Source: Methylocella silvestris
GTDB taxonomy: Bacteria; Pseudomonadota; Alphaproteobacteria; Rhizobiales; Beijerinckiaceae
Length of the DNA: 64,000 nucleotides
Reading direction: 5' to 3'
NCBI RefSeq assembly: GCF_002891535.1
Contig: NZ_PDZR01000021.1
Coordinates: 20,493 to 84,492 of the forward strand
A program made the position numbers and the translations under genes. Below the pieces are notes generated by a model. That model was given only the letters and a program-made list of their open reading frames with translations. It did not search any database and had not been told where the DNA came from. Positions 16,773-25,282 of the stretch are shown here, piece by piece (positions within the stretch are counted from its first letter, which is position 1; each line of letters opens with the position of its first letter).

Positions 16773-17315
16773 TTGCGAGCGGTTGAAGTTGTGACAGGAC
16801 GGCTCGTGCGCCATTATCATCAATTGAGGTCGCTCTCCAGGATTCGTCGCGCCGGCCTGCTTTTGTCTGCCTTTCTAGCGCCTGACGGGCTGGCGGGGAG
16901 CGCCCTTCGCCTGTTGCCGTTGATGCTGGCCGGCGCCTGCCTGTCCGGTTGCGCGGTCTCCCTGCCGATCGCGACGCTGACGAGCTCAAGGGACGACGTC
17001 ACGGGCTCGATCGAAAGTTCGCCGCTCGAGCGCCTGCTCGACGCCGAGGATTGGCGCCGGGCCAAAGCGGCCCTCTCGACGGCTCTCGACCCGCAGGGAA
17101 ATGGCACGGAGGTCGGCTGGGACAATCCCGAGTCAGGCGCGAAGGGCTCTTTCGCCCCGCTTGGAAAAGCCTATCCGTCAGAAGCCAAGATCTGCCGCGC
17201 CTTTCGCACCGACGTGCAGCGCAAGGGCGCAACGAATGCGATGGAAGGCGTCGCCTGCGCCGACAAGAGCGGCGACTGGGGAATCCTCGAGGTCCGCCCG
17301 GCGAAGAAGGCTTGA
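16773..17315 (+). CDS. Lipoprotein, RT0821/surface-antigen-like
   Basis: 180 residues if the TTG at 16773 is used; GTG codons at 16791 and 16806 are alternatives and no start has a good ribosome-binding site. A hydrophobic stretch (LLPLMLAGACLSGC) ends in a lipobox, LSGC. The lipidated cysteine is near residue 60, so a start further downstream would be more normal, but none is visible. The C-terminal half (GWDNPESGAKGSF, ICRAFRTDV, GVACADKSGDWGIL) resembles the C-terminal domain of small rickettsial-type surface antigens. It is probably outer-membrane anchored. Function unknown. Confidence 0.7.
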   Translation: MRAVEVVTGRLVRHYHQLRSLSRIRRAGLLLSAFLAPDGLAGSALRLLPLMLAGACLSGCAVSLPIATLTSSRDDVTGSIESSPLERLLDAEDWRRAKAALSTALDPQGNGTEVGWDNPESGAKGSFAPLGKAYPSEAKICRAFRTDVQRKGATNAMEGVACADKSGDWGILEVRPAKKA

Positions 17316-17486
17316 GCCGGCCTCGCCGGCTTCCCTCCGGCTTAGCGCCAGCCGAAACCCTGGCGGACCGCAAGCGCGGCTTTAAAGGCGCAAGCCTTGC
17401 GCGTCGCCGAAACATTCCCCATTTTCGAAACGAGACATGGGCGCTGGCGCCGGGGTCTGGGCGAGCGTTTGGAGTGGGCTCAATCG

Positions 17487-18455
17487 ATGCGTGATCCTTA
17501 TACTGTTCTTGGCGTGGCAAAGGGCGCAGATGCGGCCGAGATCAAGGCGGCTTTCCGCAAGCTCGCCAAAAAATTCCATCCCGATCAAAGCAAAGAGGTG
17601 AAGGCGAAGGAAAAATTCGCCGAAATCAGTTCGGCTTATGAAATCCTCGGCGACGAAAAAAAGCGCGCCGCCTTCGATCGCGGCGAAATCGACGCCGAAG
17701 GCAAGCCGCGTCATCCGGGCTTTGAGGGCTTTGGCGCCGGCGCGGGCGGATTTGGCGGCGGGCGCCGCGCCAAGGCAGGCGCGGGGGCGGGCTTTGAAGG
17801 GTTCGAGTTCAATTTCGGCGGCGGCCGCGCCGGCGCGGGACCGGACCCGAGCGATATTTTCAGCGAATTATTTGGCGCCGGAGCGGCGCGTCGGGGCGCG
17901 CGCGGGGCAGGTGCGCCGCCGCCGCGCGGCGAGGATGTTACGGCGAACGTCAGCGTCAGCCTGAACGATGCGGTGCATGGCGGCGCCGCCCGCGTGACCT
18001 TGCCGAGCGGGCGCACCCTCGAAGTCACCATTCCGGCTGGAATCGAGGACGGCAAGCAAATCCGCCTGAAGCGTCAGGGCGCCCCAAGCCTTGGCGGCGG
18101 CGAGCCGGGCGACGCGCTCGTCACGGTCAAAATTTCCAAACACCCTTTCTTCCGCGTCGACGGTCGAGATCTGCGTCTCGATCTGCCGGTGGCGCTTTAT
18201 GAGGCCGTCCTGGGCGCCAAGATCAATGCGCCGACCCTTGACGGCGCCGTGGAGCTCGCCGTGCCGCCTGGCTCCAACGGCGGCCGCACCCTGCGGCTGC
18301 GCGGCAAGGGACTGCCCAATCCGCAGGGCGCGGCGGGCGATCTGTTGATAACCCTGCGCGTCGTGCTGCCGGACGAGACAGATCAGGAACTGGCCGCGCT
18401 GATGCGCAAATGGGAAAGCCAGAAGCCCTACAATCCGCGCAGCGACCTCGGCTAG
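17487..18455 (+). CDS. CbpA-like J-domain co-chaperone
   Basis: 322 residues. The N-terminal J-domain (DPYTVLGV...AAFRKLAKKFHPD...AYEILGDEKKR) has the HPD motif near residue 33. A Gly/Phe/Ala-rich linker follows (about 75-150), then the two C-terminal substrate-binding beta domains (VSVSLNDAVHGG, SGRTLEVTIPAGI, GDLLITLRVVLP). The DnaJ zinc-finger cysteines are absent, so it is a class B (CbpA/DjlB-type) partner of DnaK rather than DnaJ itself. The ATG at 17487 matches the conserved N-terminus of the J-domain; earlier in-frame codons do not. Confidence 0.92.
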   Translation: MRDPYTVLGVAKGADAAEIKAAFRKLAKKFHPDQSKEVKAKEKFAEISSAYEILGDEKKRAAFDRGEIDAEGKPRHPGFEGFGAGAGGFGGGRRAKAGAGAGFEGFEFNFGGGRAGAGPDPSDIFSELFGAGAARRGARGAGAPPPRGEDVTANVSVSLNDAVHGGAARVTLPSGRTLEVTIPAGIEDGKQIRLKRQGAPSLGGGEPGDALVTVKISKHPFFRVDGRDLRLDLPVALYEAVLGAKINAPTLDGAVELAVPPGSNGGRTLRLRGKGLPNPQGAAGDLLITLRVVLPDETDQELAALMRKWESQKPYNPRSDLG

Positions 18456-18552
18456 CATTCTGGAACGCCGCTCTTGCGACGGGCTCGTCCGCCATGCGAT
18501 GAAAAACGTGCCGCCCGCGACAGGGTGGTTTGCGTGGGACTGCAGGGGCGCC

Positions 18553-19326
18553 ATGCGGCGGCTGATCCTCGAAGAGCCATTTTCGCGATCGGCGCTGCTG
18601 AGCCGCCGGCTTGCGGCTTTTGCCGTGGCCGTCGCGCTGATCGGCGTTGCGGCGGCGCGGGCGGGGCTTGATCCGCCGGCGGCGCTTGCCGTCCTCGGCG
18701 GCTCAATCGGCCTTGCGGCGGCTGCCGTGGTCTGCGCGCTGCTGGCCTTCGTTTTCATCTGGCGCACCGGCCGTCAGGGCGCGGGGCAGGCGACGGCCGG
18801 GCTCCTGCTGGCGCTGCTTCTCGTCGCCTATCCTGCCTATCTCGTTGCTAAAATGGCGCACACGCCACGATTGACCGACTTTTCGACTGATCTTGCCGAT
18901 CCGCCCATATTTTCAACCTCGCGCGCTGCCCTCGCCGCGCGGGGCGGCGCGACGCCGCAAAGCCTGCCGACGGCGAAGCGCCGCGCTCAGGCGGCGGCCT
19001 TTCCGAAGATCCTGCCGATCCTGCTCGATCTCGAAGGCAATGAAGCCTATGCCGCCGTTCTCAAGGCGGTGGCGGCCAGCGGCTGGAAGATCGTCGAACA
19101 GACGCCGCCGGGCGGGCGCATGGGGATTGGCCATATCGACGCCATCGCCCGCAGCATGATCTTGGGCTTTCCGTCCGACATCACGATCCGGGTGCGGCCG
19201 TTGACCGACCAGACGCGCGTCGACATTCGCTCGGCCTCTCGCTTCGGCCCGTTCGATTTCGGCGTCAACCAGCGCAACATCGCTGTGTTCGAGGCTTCGC
19301 TCGAGGCGCAGGTCGACAAGAAATAG
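18553..19326 (+). CDS. DUF1499 membrane protein
   Basis: 257 residues from the ATG at 18553 (GGGG before it). Three hydrophobic segments occupy the first 110 residues. A DUF1499 domain follows: LTDFSTDLADPP, GWKIVEQTPP, and the C-terminal ITIRVRPLTDQTRVDIRSASRFGPFDFGVN. The domain probably faces the periplasm. The function of DUF1499 is not known. It is convergent with the MBL hydrolase gene, with 8 bp between stops. Confidence 0.85.
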   Translation: MRRLILEEPFSRSALLSRRLAAFAVAVALIGVAAARAGLDPPAALAVLGGSIGLAAAAVVCALLAFVFIWRTGRQGAGQATAGLLLALLLVAYPAYLVAKMAHTPRLTDFSTDLADPPIFSTSRAALAARGGATPQSLPTAKRRAQAAAFPKILPILLDLEGNEAYAAVLKAVAASGWKIVEQTPPGGRMGIGHIDAIARSMILGFPSDITIRVRPLTDQTRVDIRSASRFGPFDFGVNQRNIAVFEASLEAQVDKK

Positions 19327-19334
19327 CGGGCGCC

Positions 19335-20243
19335 TCAGGCCAGCGTGAAACGGCTGGCCAGCGTCGCCGCCGCGTTCTCGGAAGCGACGAGCCCGCGGTC
19401 GGCAAGGTCCTGAAGATGCGCCAGCGTCGACAGGGCAGCTGCGAAACGCAGATTTTCCGGTAGATTTTCATAAACATTGGCGACGATCGCCTCGACCGTG
19501 GCGTCGCCCTTTTCCAGCCGCGACAGGATCGCCTGCTCGCGCTGGCGGCGGTGATGCGCGAGCGCGCGGACGAAGCGTTGCGGCTCGCTCACCGGGCCGC
19601 CATGGCCCGGCCAATAGATCCTGTCGTCGCGCTGGCGCAGCCTGTCGAGCGAATTCATGTAATCGCGCATTGAGCCGTCGGGCGGAATAACGACCGTGGT
19701 TGACCAGGCCATGACATGGTCGCCGGAAAACAGCGCCTGCTCCTGCGGCAAGGCGAAGGCCAGATGATTTGAGGTATGACCCGGCGTTTCGACGGCAACG
19801 AGCGAAAATCCATCCCCTTCAAAACGATCGCCCTCGCGCAGGATTCGATCAGGCGCATGGAGAAGATCGTGCGAGCCGCCCCCGGCGGCGTGCGCAAAGG
19901 GCGCGCAGCCGAGGATAAGCGCGCCGGTCGCGGCCTGCAGCAAACGCGCGCCCGGCGCATGATCCTTATGCGTATGGGTGACGAGGATGGCGGCGACCTT
20001 TTCGCCCCGCAGGGCGTGGGTGAGCGCCGCCAGATGGCTTTCGCTTGCGGGACCGGGATCGATGATCGCGACCTCGCCCTTGCCGACGATATAGGAGCAT
20101 GTTCCGGTAAAGGTCATAGGGCCGGGATTGTCGGCGACGATGCGGCGGACCAGCGGCGACAGAAATTCAGGCGCCCCGGCGGTCGCATCGAAAGCGCGGT
20201 TGAAGGCAAGCGCTTCGCTGGCGGCGGATTCGGCGTCGTTCAT
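19335..20243 (-). CDS. MBL-fold metallo-hydrolase (LACTB2-like)
   Basis: 302 residues from the ATG at 20243, which has AGGAAG 5 nt upstream. The metal-binding motif THTHKDHAPG (HxHxDH) is near residue 85. PGHTSNHLAF, FSGDHVMAW and the late YWPGHGGPV supply the remaining histidines and aspartate. A C-terminal winged-helix-like region (VYENLPENLRFAA...LQDLADRGLV) is typical of LACTB2-type hydrolases, some of which act on RNA or thioesters. Substrate unknown. Confidence 0.9.
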   Translation of the reverse strand: MNDAESAASEALAFNRAFDATAGAPEFLSPLVRRIVADNPGPMTFTGTCSYIVGKGEVAIIDPGPASESHLAALTHALRGEKVAAILVTHTHKDHAPGARLLQAATGALILGCAPFAHAAGGGSHDLLHAPDRILREGDRFEGDGFSLVAVETPGHTSNHLAFALPQEQALFSGDHVMAWSTTVVIPPDGSMRDYMNSLDRLRQRDDRIYWPGHGGPVSEPQRFVRALAHHRRQREQAILSRLEKGDATVEAIVANVYENLPENLRFAAALSTLAHLQDLADRGLVASENAAATLASRFTLA

Positions 20244-20257
20244 GCGTCTTCCTGGAT

Positions 20258-20283
20258 GAAAAAGGCGCCCCGCGGGCGCCTTC
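20258..20283 (-). terminator. Rho-independent terminator
   Basis: On the minus strand GGCGCCC-GCG-GGGCGCC is followed by TTTTTC. It lies 45 bp past the stop of the small secreted protein gene (20328-20615), separating it from the MBL hydrolase gene downstream. Confidence 0.8.
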
Positions 20284-20327
20284 CAAACCTTAACAACGCG
20301 CCAAGCCACAACTCGCGGGCGTCGGTC

Positions 20328-20615
20328 TTATTTCGCTTCCGGTCCGGATGGCGGGATCACCGGCGTCGAATTGGGCTCGGGAACAGGCGCGGGCTTGACG
20401 ATGCCGGGATCAACGCCGGGCTTAGGTTTGATGACGCCGCCGCTTTCGTCAAGCTTGCCGCTAAGACTCTCGCTCCGGCCGGCGTTCAAGGGCTCGCCCT
20501 GTTTTTCCGGGATGACTTGCGATGTTCCAGGAGCGCCAGGCGCGGATTGCGCCATGGCGAATGGCGCCGTCAGAGTGGTCAATGCCGCCAGAACAGCCGC
20601 GACTTTTCTCAACAT
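20328..20615 (-). CDS. Small secreted proline-rich protein
   Basis: 95 residues. A clear signal peptide (VAAVLAALTTLTAPFAMA) precedes a mature chain rich in Pro, Gly, Ser and Lys with a short internal near-repeat (GVIKPKPGVDPGIVKPAPVP). No fold or catalytic motif is seen. The ATG at 20615 has GAGGAG upstream and the gene ends in a strong hairpin terminator, so it is probably an independent transcript. Function unknown. Confidence 0.75.
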   Translation of the reverse strand: MLRKVAAVLAALTTLTAPFAMAQSAPGAPGTSQVIPEKQGEPLNAGRSESLSGKLDESGGVIKPKPGVDPGIVKPAPVPEPNSTPVIPPSGPEAK

Positions 20616-20680
20616 GGCGAAGTCTCCTCAATGGGACATTTCTTCGCCAACGCCCTGCCGCAGCGCTTCGTTCCGGGATT

Positions 20681-21298
20681 CTACCTGACGTCCGTCAGTT
20701 CCTCGGCAAGCTTTTTCTCCTCGCGCCGCATCAGGATCGCGGCGACAACCACGCCCGCGACGACAAAGAGGAGCGCCAGAACGCCGAGCGGGCCGCTGAC
20801 GCGATGCATGGCGTCGCCGAAGAAGAAGGCGCCGGCGCCCATGAGGATCGCCCACAGCACGCCGCCGGTCGCGTTGAAAAACAGGAATTTGCCCCAGCTA
20901 TATTTGTTGACGCCCGCCAGCAAAGCGGCGAGGACGCGCAAAAAAGCGACGAAGCGGCCGAAGAAGACAATCTTGCCGCCGTGCTTTTCAAACAGATGCT
21001 GCCCGAGCTTCAGGCGCGATTCCGGCAGATGGATGAATTTGCCGTAGCGTACCAGCAGCTTCGCGCCGAAAGTGCGGCCGACCCAGAAGCCGATATTGTC
21101 GCCGATGATCGCGCCCGCCGCCGCCGCGATGACAACCCAGACGATATCGAGATTTCCCGTCGCCCCGGCGTATCCCGCCGCGAGCAGCAGCACGGTTTCG
21201 CCGGGCAAAGGCACGCCGGCGCTCTCGAGCATGACAATAAAAAAAACGGCCCAATAGCCATGTTGGGCGATCAGCGGCTGTATTTGTTCAATGAACAC
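20681..21298 (-). CDS. DedA family membrane protein (copy 1)
   Basis: 205 residues with DedA landmarks: VFFIVMLESAGVPLPGET near residue 20, IGDNIGFWVGR, and GGKIVFFGRFVAFLRVLAALLAGVNKYSWGKFL with the conserved F-x-R-F-x-x-x-R/L-R arginines. It has four to five hydrophobic segments. DedA proteins are inner-membrane proteins implicated in undecaprenyl-phosphate or phospholipid flipping and in proton-gradient maintenance. The start is GTG at 21298 with AGGAG 5 nt upstream. It follows a close paralogue on the same strand. Confidence 0.92.
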   Translation of the reverse strand: MFIEQIQPLIAQHGYWAVFFIVMLESAGVPLPGETVLLLAAGYAGATGNLDIVWVVIAAAAGAIIGDNIGFWVGRTFGAKLLVRYGKFIHLPESRLKLGQHLFEKHGGKIVFFGRFVAFLRVLAALLAGVNKYSWGKFLFFNATGGVLWAILMGAGAFFFGDAMHRVSGPLGVLALLFVVAGVVVAAILMRREEKKLAEELTDVR

Positions 21299-21333
21299 GA
21301 AGGCTCCTGATGCACGGCGTCGCGCGGCCGATC

Positions 21334-21987
21334 TTAAAAGGATCGGGTTTGAACGGGGCCGGGCAACGCAGTTTCCGCCTCCGCAATCAAACGGGCTTCG
21401 TTCTTTTTATAGAATCGCCAGCAGAAAGTAAAAACGCCCGCCGCCGCGATAAGGCCGACAAGGCCGATCGGCCCGGCGATGCGGTGGGCTTCAGCGCCGA
21501 ACACAAAGCCGATGGCGCCGAACAGGCTTGCCCAGACGAGCGCGCCGGCGGCGTTGAAAAGAAAGAAGCGCGAGGGGCTGAAGCGGTTCGCTCCGGCAAG
21601 AAAAGCGGCGAAGGCGCGCAGCACGGCGACGAAACGGCCGAAGAAAACAATTTTGCCGCCATGTTTTTCGAAAAGATATTGCCCGAGTTTGAGCCGCCCT
21701 TCATCGAGATGAATGAGCGGCCCGCAGCGCGCCAGCAGCGGAAAGCCGAAGCGGCGCCCGGCCCAGAAGCCGAGATTGTCGCCAACGATCGCGCCAGCCG
21801 CCGCGGCTGCGATCACGCCTGCGATATGCAGTTCGCCGCCGCTCGAATGAAGGCCCGAGAGGATTGCGCCGGTGACAAGAAGCGTTTCGCCGGGAAAAGG
21901 GATGCCCGCGCTCTCGATGGCGACGCCGCAGAAAATCGCGACATAGCCGTAGCGCGCCAGCAGCTCTGGAATTTGGTCAAAGGTCAT
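21334..21987 (-). CDS. DedA family membrane protein (copy 2)
   Basis: 217 residues from the ATG at 21987 (AGGATC before it). It shares the DedA signature with its downstream neighbour: SAGIPFPGETLL, VGDNLGFWAGR, and GGKIVFFGRFVAVLRAFAAFLAGANR. The two proteins differ mainly in the loop after the first signature and in the C-terminal tail, where this copy ends in a charged, less hydrophobic stretch. The tandem arrangement suggests duplication and a shared transcript. Substrates of the two copies cannot be told apart by sequence. Confidence 0.92.
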   Translation of the reverse strand: MTFDQIPELLARYGYVAIFCGVAIESAGIPFPGETLLVTGAILSGLHSSGGELHIAGVIAAAAAGAIVGDNLGFWAGRRFGFPLLARCGPLIHLDEGRLKLGQYLFEKHGGKIVFFGRFVAVLRAFAAFLAGANRFSPSRFFLFNAAGALVWASLFGAIGFVFGAEAHRIAGPIGLVGLIAAAGVFTFCWRFYKKNEARLIAEAETALPGPVQTRSF

Positions 21988-22101
21988 GATGATCCTGCGA
22001 CGTGTCCTTGAAGGGAACGCGTCCAGAACGTGGATCACGGCGCGCGAGGGCGCAAATTCATCTTGAGCGCGCCGCGCGTTGGACCGGGCTTTTTCGCGCG
22101 C

Positions 22102-23193
22102 TCAGCCTCGCGCGTGAACCGCGGCCCCGGCGGCGTCCGCCTTCAGAAAGAAGGCGCCGCGCAGGAAGCGGACCGGCACGAAGGCGCCGGGTTGAAGAGC
22201 GACCGAGGCGGGCGCGTCGACCTCGACGCTTGAGCGATCATAGGGAAGGGCGATTTCGGCGCGCCGCGTCGGGCCGCTGCGCCGCACTGACAGAACTTCG
22301 GCCTGGAGCGCGCCGGGCCCTTCCTCGCCGATCAGAATATCCTGCGGCCGGACGAACAGTCGGCCTTCGCCATTGTTCGAGGTGGCAAGACGGTTCGCCT
22401 TGGGCAAATCGAGGCGGTGGTCGCCGAGAAACACCTCGCCCTCGCGCAGCTGCGCGCTGATGGCGCTCGATTCGCCGATGAATTCATGAACGAAGGCTGT
22501 CGCCGGATGGTCGTAGATTTCGTCCGGCGTGCCGATCTGCTCGATATGACCGCCGTTCAAGACGGCGACGCGGTCGGCGAGTTCGAGCGCCTCGTCCTGA
22601 TCATGGGTGACGAAGATTGTCGTATGACCTGTGCGCGTGTGAAGCTCGCGCAGCCAGCTGCGCAATTCACGCCGGACCTTGGCGTCGAGCGCGCCGAAGG
22701 GCTCGTCGAGAAGCAGCACGCGCGGCTCGACCGCCAGCGCTCTGGCGAGCGCGACGCGCTGGCGCTGGCCGCCGGAGAGCTGCGAGGGGCGACGTTTTTC
22801 GAGGCCGCTCAGCTGCACGAGATCGAGCAGCTCATGCGCGCGGCGGCGGATCTCGGCCTTGGGCGGGCGCTGCGCGCGGTTGCGCACGTCTAGTCCGAAG
22901 CCGACATTGTCCTCGACGGTCAGATGTTTGAACAGCGCGTAGTTCTGAAAGACGAAGCCAACGCGCCGATCCTGAACGCTTTTTTCCGACGCGTCCTCGT
23001 CGCCGAAAAAAACCTTGCCGGAATCGGGAAGGTCGAGCCCGGCGATGATCCGCAACAGCGTCGTCTTGCCGCCGCCGGAGGGACCAAGCAGAGCCACAAG
23101 CTCGCCGCTGCCGACGTTGAGGCTGACGCCTTCCAGCGCCGCACGGCGGGCCCCAGGGAAGCTTTTAACGATGTCTTGAGCGCGTATCTGCAT
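22102..23193 (-). CDS. cysA: Sulfate/thiosulfate ABC transporter ATP-binding protein
   Basis: 363 residues. Walker [10 protein letters not shown], the Q-loop FVFQNYALF, the signature [15 protein letters not shown], Walker [13 protein letters not shown] and the switch His in [11 protein letters not shown] are all present. A C-terminal TOBE-like domain has the FVRPQDI motif usual in CysA. It powers sulfate or thiosulfate import with CysT and CysW, which lie immediately upstream. No periplasmic sulfate-binding protein gene is seen in the window. Confidence 0.94.
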   Translation of the reverse strand: MQIRAQDIVKSFPGARRAALEGVSLNVGSGELVALLGPSGGGKTTLLRIIAGLDLPDSGKVFFGDEDASEKSVQDRRVGFVFQNYALFKHLTVEDNVGFGLDVRNRAQRPPKAEIRRRAHELLDLVQLSGLEKRRPSQLSGGQRQRVALARALAVEPRVLLLDEPFGALDAKVRRELRSWLRELHTRTGHTTIFVTHDQDEALELADRVAVLNGGHIEQIGTPDEIYDHPATAFVHEFIGESSAISAQLREGEVFLGDHRLDLPKANRLATSNNGEGRLFVRPQDILIGEEGPGALQAEVLSVRRSGPTRRAEIALPYDRSSVEVDAPASVALQPGAFVPVRFLRGAFFLKADAAGAAVHARG

Positions 23194-23250
23194 CGATTGT
23201 GCTTTCGTAGTCTTGGATCGTCGCCGCGTGCGGCCGAAAAAGCGTTGTGA

Positions 23251-24177
23251 TCAATGGCCGCGCGCCTTGCCGGGCAGGGCGTCGTTGAAGCGCGTTTCAA
23301 GCAGGGTCTTGAGGACGAGGGTAATCAGCGCCAGCAGGGCCAGCAGGGAAGCGACGGCGAAGGCGGCCGCGGTGTTGTATTCATTGTAGAGAATCTCGAC
23401 ATGCAGCGGCATGGTGTTGGTCTTGCCGCGGATATGGCCGGAGACCACCGACACGGCGCCGAATTCGCCCATCGCGCGGGCGTTGCAGAGTAGCACGCCA
23501 TAGAGCAGCGCCCATTTGATGTTGGGCAGGGTCACCCGCATGAAGGTCGAAAAGCCGCTCGCGCCGAGCGACAGCGCCGTTTCCTCGTCGCCCGTGCCCT
23601 GATCTTCCATCAGGGCGATCAGCTCGCGCGCGACGAAGGGGAAGGTGACGAAGATGGTCGCGAGCACAATCCCCGGCACGGCGAAGATGATTTCCAGATC
23701 ATGCGCCTTGAGCCAGGGGCCGAGCAGGCCATGCGCGCCAAATAGCAGCACGAACATCAGCCCCGCGACCACGGGCGAGACGGAAAAGGGCAGATCGATC
23801 AGCGTGATCAGGAAGCTCTTGCCGGGGAAATGAAATTTGGCGATGGCCCAGGCCGCGGCGAGGCCGAACATGATATTCGCGGGAACCGCAATCGCGGCGA
23901 CGGTCAGGGTGAGGCCGATCGCCGAGCGGGCGTCGGGCGAGATAAGCGCTCCCCAATAGGCGGCAACGCCCTTGCTGAACGCCTCGGTGAAGACGATGGC
24001 GAGCGGCAGGATGAGAAACAGGCTGAGGAAGACGACGGTGACGCCGATCAGCACCGCCTTCAGGAGATCGCTTTCGCCGGTGACGGGGCTGCGCGACCGC
24101 CGCGCCGCCTTTTTTTCAGGACCGCTCCAGATACTCTCCGCGGGCGCGCCCGCCCAGCCCGTCGCCGCCTCAGACAT
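23251..24177 (-). CDS. cysW: Sulfate ABC transporter permease CysW
   Basis: 308 residues, six hydrophobic segments, with the binding-protein-dependent permease EAA-type loop EETALSLGASGFSTFMRVTLPNIKWAL. VVSGHIRGKTNTMPLHVEILYNEY near residue 240 is typical of CysW. The ATG at 24177 has AGGAG 8 nt upstream and overlaps the cysT stop by 8 nt; a TTG at 24183 is too close to the site. It forms the transmembrane heterodimer with CysT. Confidence 0.94.
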   Translation of the reverse strand: MSEAATGWAGAPAESIWSGPEKKAARRSRSPVTGESDLLKAVLIGVTVVFLSLFLILPLAIVFTEAFSKGVAAYWGALISPDARSAIGLTLTVAAIAVPANIMFGLAAAWAIAKFHFPGKSFLITLIDLPFSVSPVVAGLMFVLLFGAHGLLGPWLKAHDLEIIFAVPGIVLATIFVTFPFVARELIALMEDQGTGDEETALSLGASGFSTFMRVTLPNIKWALLYGVLLCNARAMGEFGAVSVVSGHIRGKTNTMPLHVEILYNEYNTAAAFAVASLLALLALITLVLKTLLETRFNDALPGKARGH

Positions 24178-25042
24178 TGCCAAATCTCCTGCGGCTCCAG
24201 GCCTGGATCAGATTGATTGCGAACAGGATGAAGAAGGAGATCGCGAGCATCCAGATTGCGATCGCGGTCGCCCCCTCGTAGTTGAATTCTTCGAGCTTGA
24301 CGACGATCAGAAGCGGCGCGATCTCGGAAATGAAGGGCAGATTGCCGGCAATGAAGATCACCGATCCATATTCGCCGACGCCGCGGGCGAAAGCGAGGGC
24401 GAAGCCGGTGAGGAGGGCCGGCGTCAAGGCCGGCAGGATGACCCGCGACAGGGTCTGAAGCCGCGTTGCGCCGAGCGAGGCCGAGGCCTCCTCGACGTCC
24501 TGTTCGAGATCGACGATCACCGGCTGGACTGTGCGCACGATGAACGGCAGCCCGATGAAGATCAGCGCGACGACGATGCCGAGCGGCGTGAAGGCGATCT
24601 TCCAGCCAAGCGGGGCGATGAGGGCGCCGATCCAGCCATTTGGCGCATAGATCGCCGCCAGCGCGATGCCGGCGACGGCGGTCGGCAGCGCGAAAGGCAG
24701 GTCCACCGCCGCGTCGAGCAGGCGTCGGCCGGGGAAATCATAGCGGGTCAGCACCCAGGCGACGATGACGCCGAACACGACATTAATCGCGGCAGCGGCA
24801 AGCGCCAGCGTGAAACTCGTCTTCAATGCGGCGAAGACGCGCGGCTGAACGCCGATGCTCCAAAGGCCGGAAAGCCCGAGCCCGCTTGCCTTCAGGACGA
24901 GCGCGGCCAGCGGGAGAAGCACAATGATGCTGAGATAGACCAGCGTGTAGCCAAGTGACAAACCGAACCCCGGCAGGATCGAGCTTCGCTTGAGGGGCAG
25001 GGCGCTCAGGGACACGGTTGGCCTTTCGGTGGGAGGCGTCAT
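24170..25042 (-). CDS. cysT: Sulfate ABC transporter permease CysT (CysU)
   Basis: 290 residues; an ATG at 25054 is an alternative start. Six hydrophobic segments, the DLPFALPTAVAGIAL segment and the EAA loop EASASLGATRLQTLSRVILPAL are CysT/CysU-typical, as is GVGEYGSVIFIAGN. It is the first gene of cysT-cysW-cysA and is divergent from cysH across about 240 bp. That arrangement links uptake to reduction of sulfate. Confidence 0.94.
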   Translation of the reverse strand: MTPPTERPTVSLSALPLKRSSILPGFGLSLGYTLVYLSIIVLLPLAALVLKASGLGLSGLWSIGVQPRVFAALKTSFTLALAAAAINVVFGVIVAWVLTRYDFPGRRLLDAAVDLPFALPTAVAGIALAAIYAPNGWIGALIAPLGWKIAFTPLGIVVALIFIGLPFIVRTVQPVIVDLEQDVEEASASLGATRLQTLSRVILPALTPALLTGFALAFARGVGEYGSVIFIAGNLPFISEIAPLLIVVKLEEFNYEGATAIAIWMLAISFFILFAINLIQAWSRRRFGNV

Positions 25043-25282
25043 TCGCCCGCTCATCGAACATTATCTACAGAGATTATGGACTGTACGCTAGCCGAGATTT
25101 GCAGCTGCGGCAACCCCTATTAAACAATATAATTATGTATAATATTTCATTTATCGCATTTCATGTGGATTTATCCTATATTTGCAGGCCCGAGCCGTGA
25201 TAGCTTGTGTCATGGCTTCCCGGCCGCCGGATAGGCTTCCAAGCCCCCGGCTGCGGACTAAAACGGATCGGAGTCGTTGATT
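25043..25282. promoter_or_regulatory. Divergent cysT/cysH promoter region
   Basis: This 240-bp gap separates the divergent sulfate-uptake and sulfate-reduction genes. Positions 25110-25185 are strongly AT-rich compared with the surroundings, including a TATAAT hexamer on the plus strand near 25137 and several TTTAT runs. It is the obvious place for the promoters and any sulfur-responsive activator site of both units. No specific operator could be defined by eye. Confidence 0.55.

Noticed and set aside
19776..21047. A long plus-strand frame across the MBL hydrolase and first DedA gene
   Set aside because: It spans two unrelated minus-strand genes and their terminator, so it cannot be a real gene.
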